This document shows, one piece after another, positions 44,672-54,224 of a DNA stretch of 64,000 nucleotides. This stretch comes from Salinibacterium sp. dk2585 (GTDB lineage Bacteria > Actinomycetota > Actinomycetes > Actinomycetales > Microbacteriaceae). The notes beneath the pieces were generated by a model. That model was given only the letters and a program-made list of their open reading frames with translations. It was not told where the DNA came from and did not search any database. The position numbers and the translations under genes were made by a program. The stretch covers positions 434,001 to 498,000 of the forward strand of contig NZ_CP042856.1 of assembly GCF_008001035.1 (NCBI RefSeq), given 5' to 3'. Every line of letters starts with the position of its first letter. Position 1 is the first letter of the stretch.

Positions 44672-46336
44672 GTGAACCAGCACCTTCCCCGTCCCGTGCG
44701 TGCCGCGCGAGGCCAGCAGCTCACCGCGAAGTCCTGGGCAACCGAAGCGCCCCTTCGCATGCTCATGAACAACCTCGACCCCGAGGTGGCCGAGCGTCCC
44801 GAGGAGCTTGTCGTCTACGGGGGCACCGGCAAGGCGGCGCGCAACTGGGAGGCCTACGACGCCATCGTGCGCACCCTCGAGACGCTTGAGGCAGATGAGA
44901 CGCTCCTCGTGCAGTCGGGCAAGCCCGTCGGGGTGTTCCGCACCCACGAGTGGTCGCCGCGCGTGCTCATCGCCAACTCGAACCTCGTCGGCGACTGGGC
45001 GAGCTGGCCCGAGTTCCGCCGCCTCGAGCAGGCGGGGCTGACGATGTACGGCCAGATGACGGCGGGTTCGTGGATCTACATCGGCACCCAGGGCATCCTT
45101 CAGGGCACCTACGAGTGCTTCGCCGCCGTCGCCGACAAGCGCTTCGGGGGCAGCCTCGCTGGCACGCTCACGCTGACGGGCGGTGCGGGAGGCATGGGCG
45201 GCGCACAGCCGCTCGCCGTCACCATGAACGACGGTGCCGTGTTGATTGTCGACGTCGATCCCGCGCGCCTTCGCCGCCGCGTCGAGCACGGTTATCTCGA
45301 CGAGATGACCCACGACCTCGACGATGCGCTCGCCCGTGTGCTCGCCGCGAAGGCCGAGCGTCGCGCCCTCTCCGTGGGGCTCGTCGGCAATGCGGCGACC
45401 GTGTTTGCCGAGATCCTGGCCCGCGAGGTGCCAGTCGACATCGTCACCGACCAGACCTCGGCGCACGACCCGCTCAGCTACCTACCCGAGGGAGTCGCCC
45501 TCGACGAGTGGCACGCCAAGGCCGAGGCCGACCCGGAGGCCTTCACCGAGGCATCCCGCCGCACGATGGCCAAGCAGGTCAAGGCGATGGTCGAGTTCCA
45601 GGATGCCGGCGCTGAGGTCTTCGACTACGGCAACTCCATTCGTGCAGAGGCGTTGCTCGGCGGGTACCCGCGCTCCTTCGAGTTCCCTGGTTTCGTGCCT
45701 GCCTACATCCGTCCGTTGTTCGCGGAGGGCAAGGGGCCATTCCGCTGGGTGGCGCTCTCGGGTGACCCCGCCGACATTGCGGCCACCGACCGAGCGATCC
45801 TCGAACTCTTTCCCGAGGATGAGAAGCTGCGCAGGTGGATCACGGGCGCGAGCGAGAAGGTGCACTTCGAGGGGCTTCCGGCACGCATCTGCTGGCTCGG
45901 CTACAAGGAGCGCCACCTCGCTGGTCTCAAGTTCAACGAGATGGTGGCCTCTGGGGAGCTGAGCGCCCCCATCGTGATCGGCCGTGACCACCTCGACTCC
46001 GGCTCCGTCGCCTCGCCCTACCGCGAGACCGAGGGCATGGCTGATGGCTCGGATGCGATCGCCGATTGGCCGCTCCTCAACGCGCTGCTGAACACGGCGT
46101 CGGGAGCCACCTGGGTTTCGCTCCACCACGGCGGTGGTGTCGGGATCGGCCGTTCAATCCACGCTGGGCAGGTGCTCGTCGCTGATGGCACCCCCCTGGC
46201 TGCGGAGAAGATCGAACGGGTGCTCGTCAATGACCCCGGTACCGGTGTCATGCGCCACGTCGACGCGGGCTACGAACGCGCCTCGGAGGTCGCACGCGAG
46301 CGGGGCCTGCGTGTGCCCATGTGGGAGACCGAATGA
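44672..46336 (+). CDS. hutU: urocanate hydratase
   Basis: Adds water to urocanate to give imidazolone propionate, using bound NAD+. 554 residues, the normal length. Family blocks seen: [46 protein letters not shown], the NAD-binding [29 protein letters not shown] and [22 protein letters not shown] 44672 follows GAGGAA by six bases; sequence before it is not conserved. It lies 31 bases after hutH and overlaps the next gene as ATGA. Confidence 0.95.
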   Translation: MNQHLPRPVRAARGQQLTAKSWATEAPLRMLMNNLDPEVAERPEELVVYGGTGKAARNWEAYDAIVRTLETLEADETLLVQSGKPVGVFRTHEWSPRVLIANSNLVGDWASWPEFRRLEQAGLTMYGQMTAGSWIYIGTQGILQGTYECFAAVADKRFGGSLAGTLTLTGGAGGMGGAQPLAVTMNDGAVLIVDVDPARLRRRVEHGYLDEMTHDLDDALARVLAAKAERRALSVGLVGNAATVFAEILAREVPVDIVTDQTSAHDPLSYLPEGVALDEWHAKAEADPEAFTEASRRTMAKQVKAMVEFQDAGAEVFDYGNSIRAEALLGGYPRSFEFPGFVPAYIRPLFAEGKGPFRWVALSGDPADIAATDRAILELFPEDEKLRRWITGASEKVHFEGLPARICWLGYKERHLAGLKFNEMVASGELSAPIVIGRDHLDSGSVASPYRETEGMADGSDAIADWPLLNALLNTASGATWVSLHHGGGVGIGRSIHAGQVLVADGTPLAAEKIERVLVNDPGTGVMRHVDAGYERASEVARERGLRVPMWETE

Positions 46337-47559
46337 CGAACCTCGCCGCACCGGCTGTTGCCCACGGTCGCCTCGCTGGCCTCGACGACATCGTCGAGGT
46401 CGGCAGGGACGCCCGTCGCGGCGGGTACTCCCGTCACGTCTGGCAGGGTGCCGAGCTCGAACTGCGCGCCTGGTTCATGGAGCGCGCCGCCGAGCTCGGA
46501 CTTGATGTCGAGGTCGATCGCAACGGCAACCTCTGGGCGTGGTGGGGTGCGCGGGGCGCAGACGCGGTCGTCGTCGGCAGCCACCTCGACTCCGTGCCGG
46601 GCGGCGGTGAGTTCGACGGGCCGCTCGGCGTCGTCAGTGCGCTCGACGCCATCGCGATGCTCAAGGTGGAGGGGTTCGTCCCGAGCCGACCGTGCGCCGT
46701 CATCGTCTTCGCTGAGGAGGAGGGGTCCCGCTTCGGCGTGGCCTGCCTCGGCTCCCGCCTCATGACGGGTGCGATCTCGGCCGACCGGGCGCGCTCCCTC
46801 GTGGATGCCGACGGTGTCAGCTTCGCGGAGGCCGCCGACGCGAACGGCGTTCCCTCCCGCCACCTCGGGGTTGATCGCGACGCAATGGGGCGCATTGGAC
46901 TCTTCATCGAACTCCACGTGGAACAGGGCCGTGGCCTGATCGACCTCGACAGTCCGCTCGCGGTGGCCTCGAGCATCCTGGCCCATGGTCGCTGGCGGCT
47001 CGACTTCGCGGGGGAGGGGAACCATGCGGGCGCGACTCGGATGCGTGATCGCCGCGACCCGATGGTCGCCGCCGCACGCTCCATCGTCGCGATACGGGAT
47101 GCCGCGGCCGCCCGCGCAGACGACCGTGCAACAGTGGGGCGCATGGAAGCGGTGCCGGGCGGGACCAACGTGATCCCCTCGCGGGTCTCCGTGTGGCTGG
47201 ACGCCCGCAGCCAGGAGGACTCCGACATCCGCGCGCTTGTCGGCGAGATCACCGAACTGGCCACGGAAGCCGCAGCCGCGGAGGACTGTCTCGTCAGCAT
47301 TGCCGAGGAATCCTGGAGCGGGCGGGTGTCGTTCGACACCGCCCTCCGCGACCGTCTCGTCGCGGGGCTCGGGGGAGTGCCCGTGCTGCCGACCGGGGCC
47401 GGCCACGATGCGGGCGTGCTCGCCTCGCGCGTGCCCACAGCGATGGTCTTCGTGCGCAACCCGAGCGGGGTGTCCCACTCGCCAGAGGAGCACGCGACGC
47501 TCGATGACTGCATCGCCGGGGTCCGCGCCCTTGAGGCAATCCTGCGGGGGCTTCTGTGA
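46333..47559 (+). CDS. M20-family amidohydrolase (allantoate amidohydrolase/N-carbamoyl amino acid hydrolase type), likely N-formylglutamate hydrolase
   Basis: A 408-residue metallohydrolase with [21 protein letters not shown] (zinc-binding His and Asp), EEEGSRFG and the ELHVEQG motif of the AllC/HyuC group. Named relatives cleave allantoate or N-carbamoyl amino acids. Here it sits between hutU and hutF, overlapping both by four bases, and no hutG is present, so removal of the formyl group from N-formyl-L-glutamate (the product of HutF) is the likely job. That is inference from context. Confidence 0.82.
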   Translation: MTNLAAPAVAHGRLAGLDDIVEVGRDARRGGYSRHVWQGAELELRAWFMERAAELGLDVEVDRNGNLWAWWGARGADAVVVGSHLDSVPGGGEFDGPLGVVSALDAIAMLKVEGFVPSRPCAVIVFAEEEGSRFGVACLGSRLMTGAISADRARSLVDADGVSFAEAADANGVPSRHLGVDRDAMGRIGLFIELHVEQGRGLIDLDSPLAVASSILAHGRWRLDFAGEGNHAGATRMRDRRDPMVAAARSIVAIRDAAAARADDRATVGRMEAVPGGTNVIPSRVSVWLDARSQEDSDIRALVGEITELATEAAAAEDCLVSIAEESWSGRVSFDTALRDRLVAGLGGVPVLPTGAGHDAGVLASRVPTAMVFVRNPSGVSHSPEEHATLDDCIAGVRALEAILRGLL

Positions 47560-48914
47560 TCCTGCACTGCCAGACCGCGCTCATCGACGGTGTTGCGGTG
47601 CCAGACGTGCGGATCCACTCGAGTGCCGACGGCCGGATCGCTGCGATCGAACGCGGCACGCCGCCGCGCGAGGGTGACGCGAGGCTGGGCCTCGTGATGC
47701 CGGGGGCCGGCAATGCACACTCGCACGCCTTCCACCGTGCGCTGCGGGGCCGCACGCACGACAAGGGCGGCGACTTCTGGCGGTGGCGCGACAGCATGTA
47801 CGCGGCTGCCGCGCGCCTCGACCCCGAGACCTACCACGAGCTCGCGCTCGGGGTGTTCGGCGAGATGCTCACGAGCGGGTGGACGGCGGTCGGTGAGTTC
47901 CACTACGTGCACCACCGGCCCGATGGCTCGGGATGGCCCCGCCCCCATGCCATGGAGCTGGCCCTCGCTGAGGCGGCGAGCCGCGTCGGCATCCGGCTCA
48001 CGCTCCTCGACACCTGCTACCTCGCGGGCGGCATCGGCCAGCCGCTCGCCCCCGCCCAGTTCGCGTTCACCGACGGCTCGGCTGACGCGTGGCTCGCGCG
48101 CTGGTGGCGACTGCGAGACGCACTGCCCGATGGGGTCGTGCTGGGCGCCGCCATCCACTCCGTGCGGGGGGTGCCCCGTGATGCCATCGCCGAGATCGTG
48201 CGCTCGGTGCCCGCAGACGTGCCCCTGCACATCCACCTCTCGGAGCAGCCGCAGGAGAATGCCGACTGCCTGCGCGAACACGGCGTTACCCCTACGGGCC
48301 TGCTGGCGCAGTTGGACGCGTTGTCGCCGCGGCTCAGCGTCGTGCATGCGACCCACCTGAGCGATAACGACGTGCGGATGCTCGGCGAGGCGGGCGTCAC
48401 GGTCGTCATGTGTCCAACGACCGAAGCCGACCTGGGCGATGGCATCGGCCCAGCGTTGCGCCTCGCCGGCGCGGGGGCGACGATCGCGCTGGGGTCAGAC
48501 CAGAACGCCGTCGTCGACCCGCTGCTTGAGGCGCGCGGGCTCGAGGCGGGGGAGCGCCTCGCCTCTGGCCTGCGCGGGCGCTTCACCCCCGCCGTACTCC
48601 TCGACGCGCTCTCGGTCGCCGGATACGGCGCGCTCGGCCTGCAAGGCGGGCTGCGGGAAGGTGCGCACTGCGACCTCGTCGAACTCGATGGGAATTCGGT
48701 GCGCACGATCGGGTCGGAATCGGCACAGCTTGCCCTCTCCGCGACCGCCTCGGATGTCATGCGCGTCATTGTTGGGGGCGAGATCGTGGCCGACAGGGGG
48801 CGCCTCGTCCTCAGCGCAGAGACAAGCGCGGACCCGGTCTCGCTCCTCTCCCGGGGCCTGCGCCGCCTCGATGAACCCGCCGCGATCGAAACGCCATCGG
48901 AGGATGCACCATGA
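47556..48914 (+). CDS. hutF: formimidoylglutamate deiminase
   Basis: An amidohydrolase-superfamily enzyme that turns N-formimidoyl-L-glutamate into N-formyl-L-glutamate and ammonia. 452 residues with the metal-binding NAHSHAFHRALRG, then VGEFHYVHH, HIHLSEQPQEN, VHATHLSDNDV and GSDQNAVVDPLLEARGLE, as in HutF. Its presence means the five-step (deiminase) branch rather than formimidoylglutamase. GTG 47556 overlaps the M20 gene (GTGA) and the stop overlaps hutI (ATGA). Confidence 0.93.
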   Translation: MILHCQTALIDGVAVPDVRIHSSADGRIAAIERGTPPREGDARLGLVMPGAGNAHSHAFHRALRGRTHDKGGDFWRWRDSMYAAAARLDPETYHELALGVFGEMLTSGWTAVGEFHYVHHRPDGSGWPRPHAMELALAEAASRVGIRLTLLDTCYLAGGIGQPLAPAQFAFTDGSADAWLARWWRLRDALPDGVVLGAAIHSVRGVPRDAIAEIVRSVPADVPLHIHLSEQPQENADCLREHGVTPTGLLAQLDALSPRLSVVHATHLSDNDVRMLGEAGVTVVMCPTTEADLGDGIGPALRLAGAGATIALGSDQNAVVDPLLEARGLEAGERLASGLRGRFTPAVLLDALSVAGYGALGLQGGLREGAHCDLVELDGNSVRTIGSESAQLALSATASDVMRVIVGGEIVADRGRLVLSAETSADPVSLLSRGLRRLDEPAAIETPSEDAP

Positions 48915-50095
48915 CTGGCTCACAGCTCATCACCGACATCGGTGAACTCACAACGAATGATCCCGAGCTTGGCCGCATCCGTGATGCCGCCATCGTCGTC
49001 GATCGCGGGCGGGTGGCCTGGATCGGCCCCGCCGCTGGGGCACCCGACGCCGACCAGTCGCTCTCCGTCGGCGGCCGGGCCATGCTGCCCGGCTGGGTCG
49101 ACTCGCACACGCACATGGTGTTCGCCGGCGACCGATCCGCCGAGTTCGAGGCGCGCATGGCGGGCCAACGGTATGCGGCGGGTGGCATCGCAACGACCGT
49201 GGCGGCGACGCGCGCCGCGAGCGAGGCGCAGCTCGCCGACACGCTTGCCCGGCTCCGGCGGGAAGCGCTCCGCCAGGGCACGACCTCCCTGGAGACGAAG
49301 ACGGGCTACGGCCTCGATGTCGAGACCGAGGCCCGCTGCGCCCGCATCGCCGCCGAGGGTGCCGATGTCGTGACCTTCCTCGGGGCACACGTCGTGCCCC
49401 AGGAGATGGATGCGCGCGCGTACCTCGATCTCGTGACCGGCCCCATGCTCGATGCCGTGCTGCCCTGGGTGAGCTTCATCGACGTCTTCTGCGAGGGTGG
49501 TGCCTTCGACGTGGAGCAGAGCCGGGAGGTGCTCGAGGCGGGTCGCCGCGCCGGGCTGGGCCTGCGCGTGCACGGCAACCAGCTCGGCCATTCCGGGGGC
49601 GTCGCCCTCGCGGTCGAGCTGGGGGCGGCGAGTGTTGACCACTGCAATGCGCTCAGCCATGACGACATCGCGGCGCTTGCCGACTCCGGCACGGTTGCGA
49701 CCGTCCTGCCGGCCTGTGACCTTTCCACCCGCGAGCCCCTCGCTCCCGCTCGAGCGCTCATCGACGCGGGGGCCACGGTGGCGATTGCGAGCAACTGCAA
49801 CCCGGGCACGTCCTACACGACCTCCATGCAGTTCTGCGTGGCCACCGCGGTGCTGCAGATGCACCTTTCGATCGAGGAGGCGGTGTGGGCCGCGACCCGC
49901 GGCGGCGCCGAGGCCCTGGGCCTTGCAGGCAGCCCCGACGCCGTGGGGATGATCAAGGTTGGGGGCCGGGCCGACCTCCAGGTGCTTGAGGCACCTTCCA
50001 TCTCTCATCTTGCGTATCGGCCGGGTGTGCCGTTGACGGCGGCCGTGTGGGCCGATGGCGAGCGCGTCGCCGAGACCACACCGCTCGGGTCGTGA
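48911..50095 (+). CDS. hutI: imidazolonepropionase
   Basis: Opens the imidazolone ring to give N-formimidoyl-L-glutamate, step three of histidine breakdown. 394 residues; metal-binding PGWVDSHTHMVFAGDR, substrate region TTVAATRAAS and TSLETKTGYGLDVETE, then VHGNQLGHSGGVALAVELGA, SVDHCNALSHDDI and IASNCNPGTSYTTSMQF. Typical for HutI. Overlaps hutF and hutD by four bases each. Confidence 0.95.
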   Translation: MTGSQLITDIGELTTNDPELGRIRDAAIVVDRGRVAWIGPAAGAPDADQSLSVGGRAMLPGWVDSHTHMVFAGDRSAEFEARMAGQRYAAGGIATTVAATRAASEAQLADTLARLRREALRQGTTSLETKTGYGLDVETEARCARIAAEGADVVTFLGAHVVPQEMDARAYLDLVTGPMLDAVLPWVSFIDVFCEGGAFDVEQSREVLEAGRRAGLGLRVHGNQLGHSGGVALAVELGAASVDHCNALSHDDIAALADSGTVATVLPACDLSTREPLAPARALIDAGATVAIASNCNPGTSYTTSMQFCVATAVLQMHLSIEEAVWAATRGGAEALGLAGSPDAVGMIKVGGRADLQVLEAPSISHLAYRPGVPLTAAVWADGERVAETTPLGS

Positions 50096-50664
50096 GCGGA
50101 CTCGGTCTCGTCCGCGCCGGTGACCGTGTGGCGACGCCGTGGCGAAACGGTGAAGGGCTGACGAGCGAGGTTGCGGCGGGCCCGGAGGGGGCGGGCCTGA
50201 GTGATTTCGCCTGGCGAGTGAGCATTGCCACGATCGCGCAGGATTCCGAGTTCTCCCCCTTCCGCCACGTTGACCGCTGGCTCGTGCCGCTCGACGAACC
50301 GGGCCTGGAACTCGATATCGATGGCACGCGGCGCCTCATCGAACGTCATTCGACGGTCACTTTCACCGGCGAGGCGGATGTCGCGGCCCGTGAGGTGCAC
50401 GCCCCCTCGCGTGACCTCAACCTCATGGTGGACCGCCGACGTTGCCGGGGCGCGCTCTCGGTCATGCAACTTCAGGGCGAAGCCCTCGTGCGCACAAGCC
50501 CCGCCCAGTGGGTGGTCGTGGTCGCCCTCGATGGCCCGGTGCGGGTGCATCCGCTCGGTTGCATGGAGGCCCTCGACGCCCTCGTCATCCCTCCGTCGGA
50601 GACCGTCGCGCTGTCGGGGGACGGCCCGCTGGCGATAGCCCAGGTGGAACTCCGGGCGCGCTGA
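50092..50664 (+). CDS. hutD: HutD family protein
   Basis: A 190-residue cupin-like protein with the HutD signature TPWRNGEGLTSEVA, FAWRVSIATIAQDSEFSPFRHVDRWLVPL, and LNLMVDRRR. HutD is needed for good growth on histidine in Pseudomonas, probably as a metabolite sink or governor that limits urocanate build-up; its reaction is not known. GTG 50092 overlaps the hutI stop. Last gene of the hut operon, convergent with the second iclR gene. Confidence 0.9.
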   Translation: MSGLGLVRAGDRVATPWRNGEGLTSEVAAGPEGAGLSDFAWRVSIATIAQDSEFSPFRHVDRWLVPLDEPGLELDIDGTRRLIERHSTVTFTGEADVAAREVHAPSRDLNLMVDRRRCRGALSVMQLQGEALVRTSPAQWVVVVALDGPVRVHPLGCMEALDALVIPPSETVALSGDGPLAIAQVELRAR

Positions 50665-50681
50665 GGGCGACAGCTGCGCGC

Positions 50682-51641
50682 TCAGCGGCGCCGCCCATAC
50701 AGGCGCTCCTCGAGTTCGAGCGCGCCCTGCGCTGTGAGGCTCGCGAGACGCCGACGGCGATCGAGGCCCGCCTCCTCCGATGCATCCTCGGCGCGGTCCA
50801 CCTCACTCGTGGCAAACGTGAGGGCAATGCTCGCGATGGGGTGACCGTAGGGATCACGCACGATGCTCGCGACGGAAGACATGCCCGGCGTCACGTCGTC
50901 ATCGACGAACCCGAACCCGAGTTTGCGCACCCGGTCGAGCGTGCGCGCGAGCGCCGCCGGGCCCGCGGGCCCGGTGCCGTGGCGGGTCGTGAAGGCGTTG
51001 CGGTCGGGGTAGAGCGCCCGAACCTGACTTCTCGGCAGCTCGGCAAGGATCGAGCGCCCACTCGCGGTCAGGTGTGAGGGGAGCCGCACTCCCACCTCTG
51101 TGACGAGGGGAGGTTGGGACGGGTCACGCACCTCATCGATGTAGAGCACGTCGCGCCCGTGAAGCACACAGGTGTGCGCGCTGTAGCCGGTGTGTCGCAC
51201 GATCTCGTTCAACACCTGTCGGCCCTGGCGGGTGAGGGGCTGATGGTAGGAGAACGCAGCACCGATTTCGAACGAGGCGATGCCGAGCGCATAGCGGTGG
51301 GTGCCATCGAGGCGCACGAGGAAGCCCTCGTCGACGAGGATCTTGAGCAGCTGGTAGACGGTCGAACGGGGCAGGCCCAACTCGTCCACGATGAGGCGAG
51401 CACCAATGGGGCGCTGGAAGCGCGACATGAGACGCAGGATCGCCAGGGTCGCGCTCGCCGCGGGAGCCTTCGAATCGATGATCTGCCCCTCTCGTCCCCC
51501 CGATTCTAGGGTGTGTCTGAGATACCGGACACAAATTGCCTCAGCCCGGCGCGCGAAACTTTGCCGAAATACGGCGCTCGCTTGACTTGAGCCACAGCAC
51601 AAAACGATCGTGATGGAGCCCAAGATGAAGCCTGACCTCAA
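50682..51641 (-). CDS. second IclR family transcriptional regulator
   Basis: Winged helix-turn-helix (IGARLIVDELGLPRSTVYQLLKIL) followed by an IclR effector domain with TEVGVRLPSHLTASGRSILAEL, closely like the regulator at 42160. It is divergent from the DUF1989/ABC genes and probably controls them. The start is unclear: ATG 51641 overlaps the divergent gene by 17 bases (from its chosen start at 51625) and would put the promoter palindrome inside the gene; TTG 51602 avoids the overlap. No standard start codon lies between the palindrome and the HTH; a GAGGGG is followed by ATC at 51482, so a rare start is conceivable. Confidence 0.85.
   Translation of the reverse strand: MRSGFILGSITIVLCCGSSQASAVFRQSFARRAEAICVRYLRHTLESGGREGQIIDSKAPAASATLAILRLMSRFQRPIGARLIVDELGLPRSTVYQLLKILVDEGFLVRLDGTHRYALGIASFEIGAAFSYHQPLTRQGRQVLNEIVRHTGYSAHTCVLHGRDVLYIDEVRDPSQPPLVTEVGVRLPSHLTASGRSILAELPRSQVRALYPDRNAFTTRHGTGPAGPAALARTLDRVRKLGFGFVDDDVTPGMSSVASIVRDPYGHPIASIALTFATSEVDRAEDASEEAGLDRRRRLASLTAQGALELEERLYGRRR
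51512..51533. promoter_or_regulatory. probable IclR operator TGTGTC-N10-GACACA
   Basis: Six-base inverted arms about 90 bases before the DUF1989 gene and near the likely start of the second iclR gene. The inner TGTCTGAGAT resembles one arm of the palindrome at 43016, which suggests that both IclR proteins use related sites. Confidence 0.55.
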
Positions 51642-52329
51642 GACCTACTGGAAGCCCGGAGAGCATGTCGCATGGGATGACGAGCTCAAGGACTTCGGCA
51701 GCGCCGACGTGCCCGGCGAGATCCTCCACGACGTGCTCGTGCCCGCTCGCGGCTTCCTCCGCGCCCGCGTCGTCGAGGCTGGTGACGTCATCCGCATCGT
51801 CAACGTCGCAGGCCAGCAGGTCATGGATGTGATGCTCTACGACGCCGACAACATCAAGAACGTCGCATCCATGAGCAACACCATCCTCGCCGGCGGCACC
51901 AACAAGCTCACGACCGGGGTCACGATCTACGCCAAGCAGGGCCAGAAGCTCGCGACCGTGGGGCTCGACACCCGCGGTGTCGCGGCAGCCGACGGCGGCT
52001 ACTGCTCCGACGCGGTCAACGAACTCCGCTACGGCATCGAGGGCAGTCCCAACTGCAAGCAGAACCTCGTCGCCGCCATGGCGGACTACGGCATGACCCC
52101 CGACGACCTCGAAGAGGGATGCTTCACCGCCTTCCTCAAGCTCGAGCACGACCACGATGGCACGACCCGGCTCTACCCCTCGCCGAGTGAGCCGGGCGAC
52201 ATCTTCGAGCTCGTCGCGGAGCGGCGCATCATCGTCTCCGCCTCGGCGTGCCCTTCGGAGCGAGCCGTCACCAACAACCACAACCCCACCCCGATGAAGG
52301 TCATCATCTACCGACCTGACGCGGCCTAA
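51625..52329 (+). CDS. DUF1989 (urea carboxylase-associated) family protein
   Basis: A 234-residue protein of the family found next to urea carboxylase genes. It has LRARVVEAGDVIRIVNVAGQQVMDVMLYDAD near the N-terminus, DGGYCSDAVNELRYGI with a conserved cysteine, GCFTAFLKLEHDHDG and the C-terminal ACPSERAVTNNHNPTPMKV. These suggest a metal-binding fold; some members help guanidine or carboxyguanidine breakdown. Role here unknown, but it heads the ABC importer genes in the hut block. ATG 51625 has GGAG upstream; GTG 51610 and ATG 51613 are alternatives. Confidence 0.82.
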   Translation: MKPDLKTYWKPGEHVAWDDELKDFGSADVPGEILHDVLVPARGFLRARVVEAGDVIRIVNVAGQQVMDVMLYDADNIKNVASMSNTILAGGTNKLTTGVTIYAKQGQKLATVGLDTRGVAAADGGYCSDAVNELRYGIEGSPNCKQNLVAAMADYGMTPDDLEEGCFTAFLKLEHDHDGTTRLYPSPSEPGDIFELVAERRIIVSASACPSERAVTNNHNPTPMKVIIYRPDAA

Positions 52330-52372
52330 ACCCCCACCCCGCTCCCTGCGAGCACCACATATTGGAGACACA

Positions 52373-53380
52373 TTGAGAACACCACGGTTCCGCAAGGCAA
52401 TCGCCGCGGCGCTCGGCACCGCCGTCGCGCTCACGCTCGTCGCCTGCGCGCCCAGCACCGAAGCCGACGACTCGGCGGATGCCAACCCCACCGTCGTCTT
52501 CGGCTGGCTCAAGTCCACCGCCGACCTCGCGGCGTACCACGCCGAGACGGTTGCCGAGGATGAGCCGATCGAGCTGCAGTCCGAACTCTTCAAGACCGCC
52601 GTCGACGTGCAGACCGCGCTCAACAGCAACCAGATCAACATCGGCATGCTCACCCCCGTGCACCTGCTGCGCGGCATCGAGCAGGGCCAGGACCTGCTCC
52701 AGATCTCGGGCAACACCCGCGGCAACTCGGGCATCATGCTCAGCAGCGAGCTCGGCATCGAGAACGGTGACTGGGATGCGCTGAAGGAGCTCCTGGAGGA
52801 GCGCAAGCTCAAGATCGCGGCATCCCGCGGCTCGATCAACGAGGCCCTCGCCATCGCGACGTTCGAGCACCACGGCATCGACGTCGAGAAGTCGATCGAA
52901 CTCATCAACGTGACCGACTTCTCGCAGCACGGCGAAGGCATCCGCCTCGGCGAGTTCGATGGCGCCTTCACGATGGAGACCTTCGCGACCCTCATGCAGG
53001 TCGGTGGCTACGCCGAGCTCTTCGCGACGCCGTACGACACGGAAGCCGGCGACATCAACACGATCTTCGTCGCCAACGGCACCTGGGCCGAAGAGAACCC
53101 CGAGGCAGTGCAGGCCTTCGTCGACACGATCGCCAAGGCCTCCGCCGCGCTCGCATCCGACGAGGAGCTCAACATCGAGGTCGGCATGGAACTCATGGGC
53201 ATCGACCGTGAGACCGCCGAGATGGCGCTCGCCAACAACCGCTACGAGCTCGGCCTCGGCGTGGAAGAGACCAAGGTGTTCGCCAAGCTCTTCTTCGAGC
53301 TCGGCCACCTCGAGCGTGACCTGACTGACGAGGTCGACGACTACGTCGACGAGTCCTTCGTGCAGGCCGCCACAAAGTAA
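52373..53380 (+). CDS. ABC transporter substrate-binding lipoprotein (TauA/SsuA/NMT1-like)
   Basis: A 335-residue lipoprotein: signal peptide with lipobox LVAC (Cys about 25), then a periplasmic-binding fold with VVFGWLKSTADLAAYHAE, NQINIGMLTPVHLL and GSINEALAIATFEHHGID, typical of taurine/nitrate/thiamine-precursor type proteins. The start is a TTG at 52373 behind GGAGA. Ligand unknown; position in the hut block points to histidine, urocanate or a related nitrogen compound. A small hairpin (53388-53401) follows the gene. Confidence 0.87.
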   Translation: MRTPRFRKAIAAALGTAVALTLVACAPSTEADDSADANPTVVFGWLKSTADLAAYHAETVAEDEPIELQSELFKTAVDVQTALNSNQINIGMLTPVHLLRGIEQGQDLLQISGNTRGNSGIMLSSELGIENGDWDALKELLEERKLKIAASRGSINEALAIATFEHHGIDVEKSIELINVTDFSQHGEGIRLGEFDGAFTMETFATLMQVGGYAELFATPYDTEAGDINTIFVANGTWAEENPEAVQAFVDTIAKASAALASDEELNIEVGMELMGIDRETAEMALANNRYELGLGVEETKVFAKLFFELGHLERDLTDEVDDYVDESFVQAATK

Positions 53381-53387
53381 CCCCGTT

Positions 53388-53401
53388 CCCGTTCGTACGG
53401 G
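53388..53401 (+). other. short hairpin after the substrate-binding protein gene
   Basis: CCCGT-TCGT-ACGGG between the binding-protein and permease genes. Such hairpins often protect the upstream mRNA and give an excess of binding protein. Weak, five-base stem. Confidence 0.35.
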
Positions 53402-53423
53402 CCGCTGACAGAAGGTGCACCAC

Positions 53424-54224
53424 ATGAAACCCGGTCTCGCGAGACGCTTGCTCCTCGGAAGCGTCCTTCCCATCGCCCTCGTGGCGGTGTGGTCGCTCAG
53501 CTCGATTCTCGAACTCATACCCCGCACCTCCCTCCCCGCGCCGTGGAAGGTTGTCGAAGCATTCGGCACCTGGATCTTCGGCACGGGCAGCGGTCCGTAC
53601 GACGGAACCTGGATCGAGGCGATCGGCGCCAGTGGTGGCCGTGTGCTGCTCGGCTTCTCCGTCGCCCTCGTCCTCGGCGTCGTGCTCGGGGTGCTCGCCG
53701 GCTACTTCCGCCCCTTCGGCGAGCTGGTGGACCCCTTCGTGCAGATGCTCCGGCCGATCCCCAGCACCGCGTGGGTACCCCTCACGCTCGTGTTCTTCGG
53801 GTTTGGTTTCCAGGGGGCCGTGTTCCTCATCGCGCTCGGCGCCTTCTTCCCCATCTTCCTCAACACGATGGAAGGCATCCGCGGCGTCACCGGCTCCCTC
53901 ACCCGGGTGGGGCGGATGCTCGGATCCAATACTTTCCAACTGCTGCGCCACTTCGTCGTGCCGGCCTCGTTGCCCAATATCTTCATCGGCATCCGCCTCA
54001 GCGTCGGCCTCTCCTGGGTGCTCGTCGTCGTCGCCGAGATGCTCTCGGTGCGGGCCGGCATCGGCTACACCCTCATGGACGCCTACTCCATGGGCCGCTA
54101 CGACGTCATCATCTCCGCCATGATCACCCTCGGCCTGCTCGGGTTCCTCTCCGACCGCCTCGTCGTGATCGTCCAGAACAGCGTGCTCAAGTGGCACAGA
54201 GAGACGAGCATCCAGAATGGCTGA
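53424..54224 (+). CDS. ABC transporter permease (SsuC/TauC-like)
   Basis: A 266-residue permease with about six membrane helices and the inner-loop EAA-type motif (TRVGRMLGSNTFQLLRHFVVPASLPNIFIGIR) of the nitrate/sulfonate/taurine permeases. ATG 53424 has AGAAGG at a suitable distance; a GTG at 53415 is less likely. Overlaps the ATPase gene by eight bases. Confidence 0.9.
   Translation: MKPGLARRLLLGSVLPIALVAVWSLSSILELIPRTSLPAPWKVVEAFGTWIFGTGSGPYDGTWIEAIGASGGRVLLGFSVALVLGVVLGVLAGYFRPFGELVDPFVQMLRPIPSTAWVPLTLVFFGFGFQGAVFLIALGAFFPIFLNTMEGIRGVTGSLTRVGRMLGSNTFQLLRHFVVPASLPNIFIGIRLSVGLSWVLVVVAEMLSVRAGIGYTLMDAYSMGRYDVIISAMITLGLLGFLSDRLVVIVQNSVLKWHRETSIQNG

Noticed and set aside
42982-44772. Upstream extension of the iclR frame to 870 codons
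   Set aside because: It runs antisense through hutH; the IclR domain and Shine-Dalgarno place the start at 42981.
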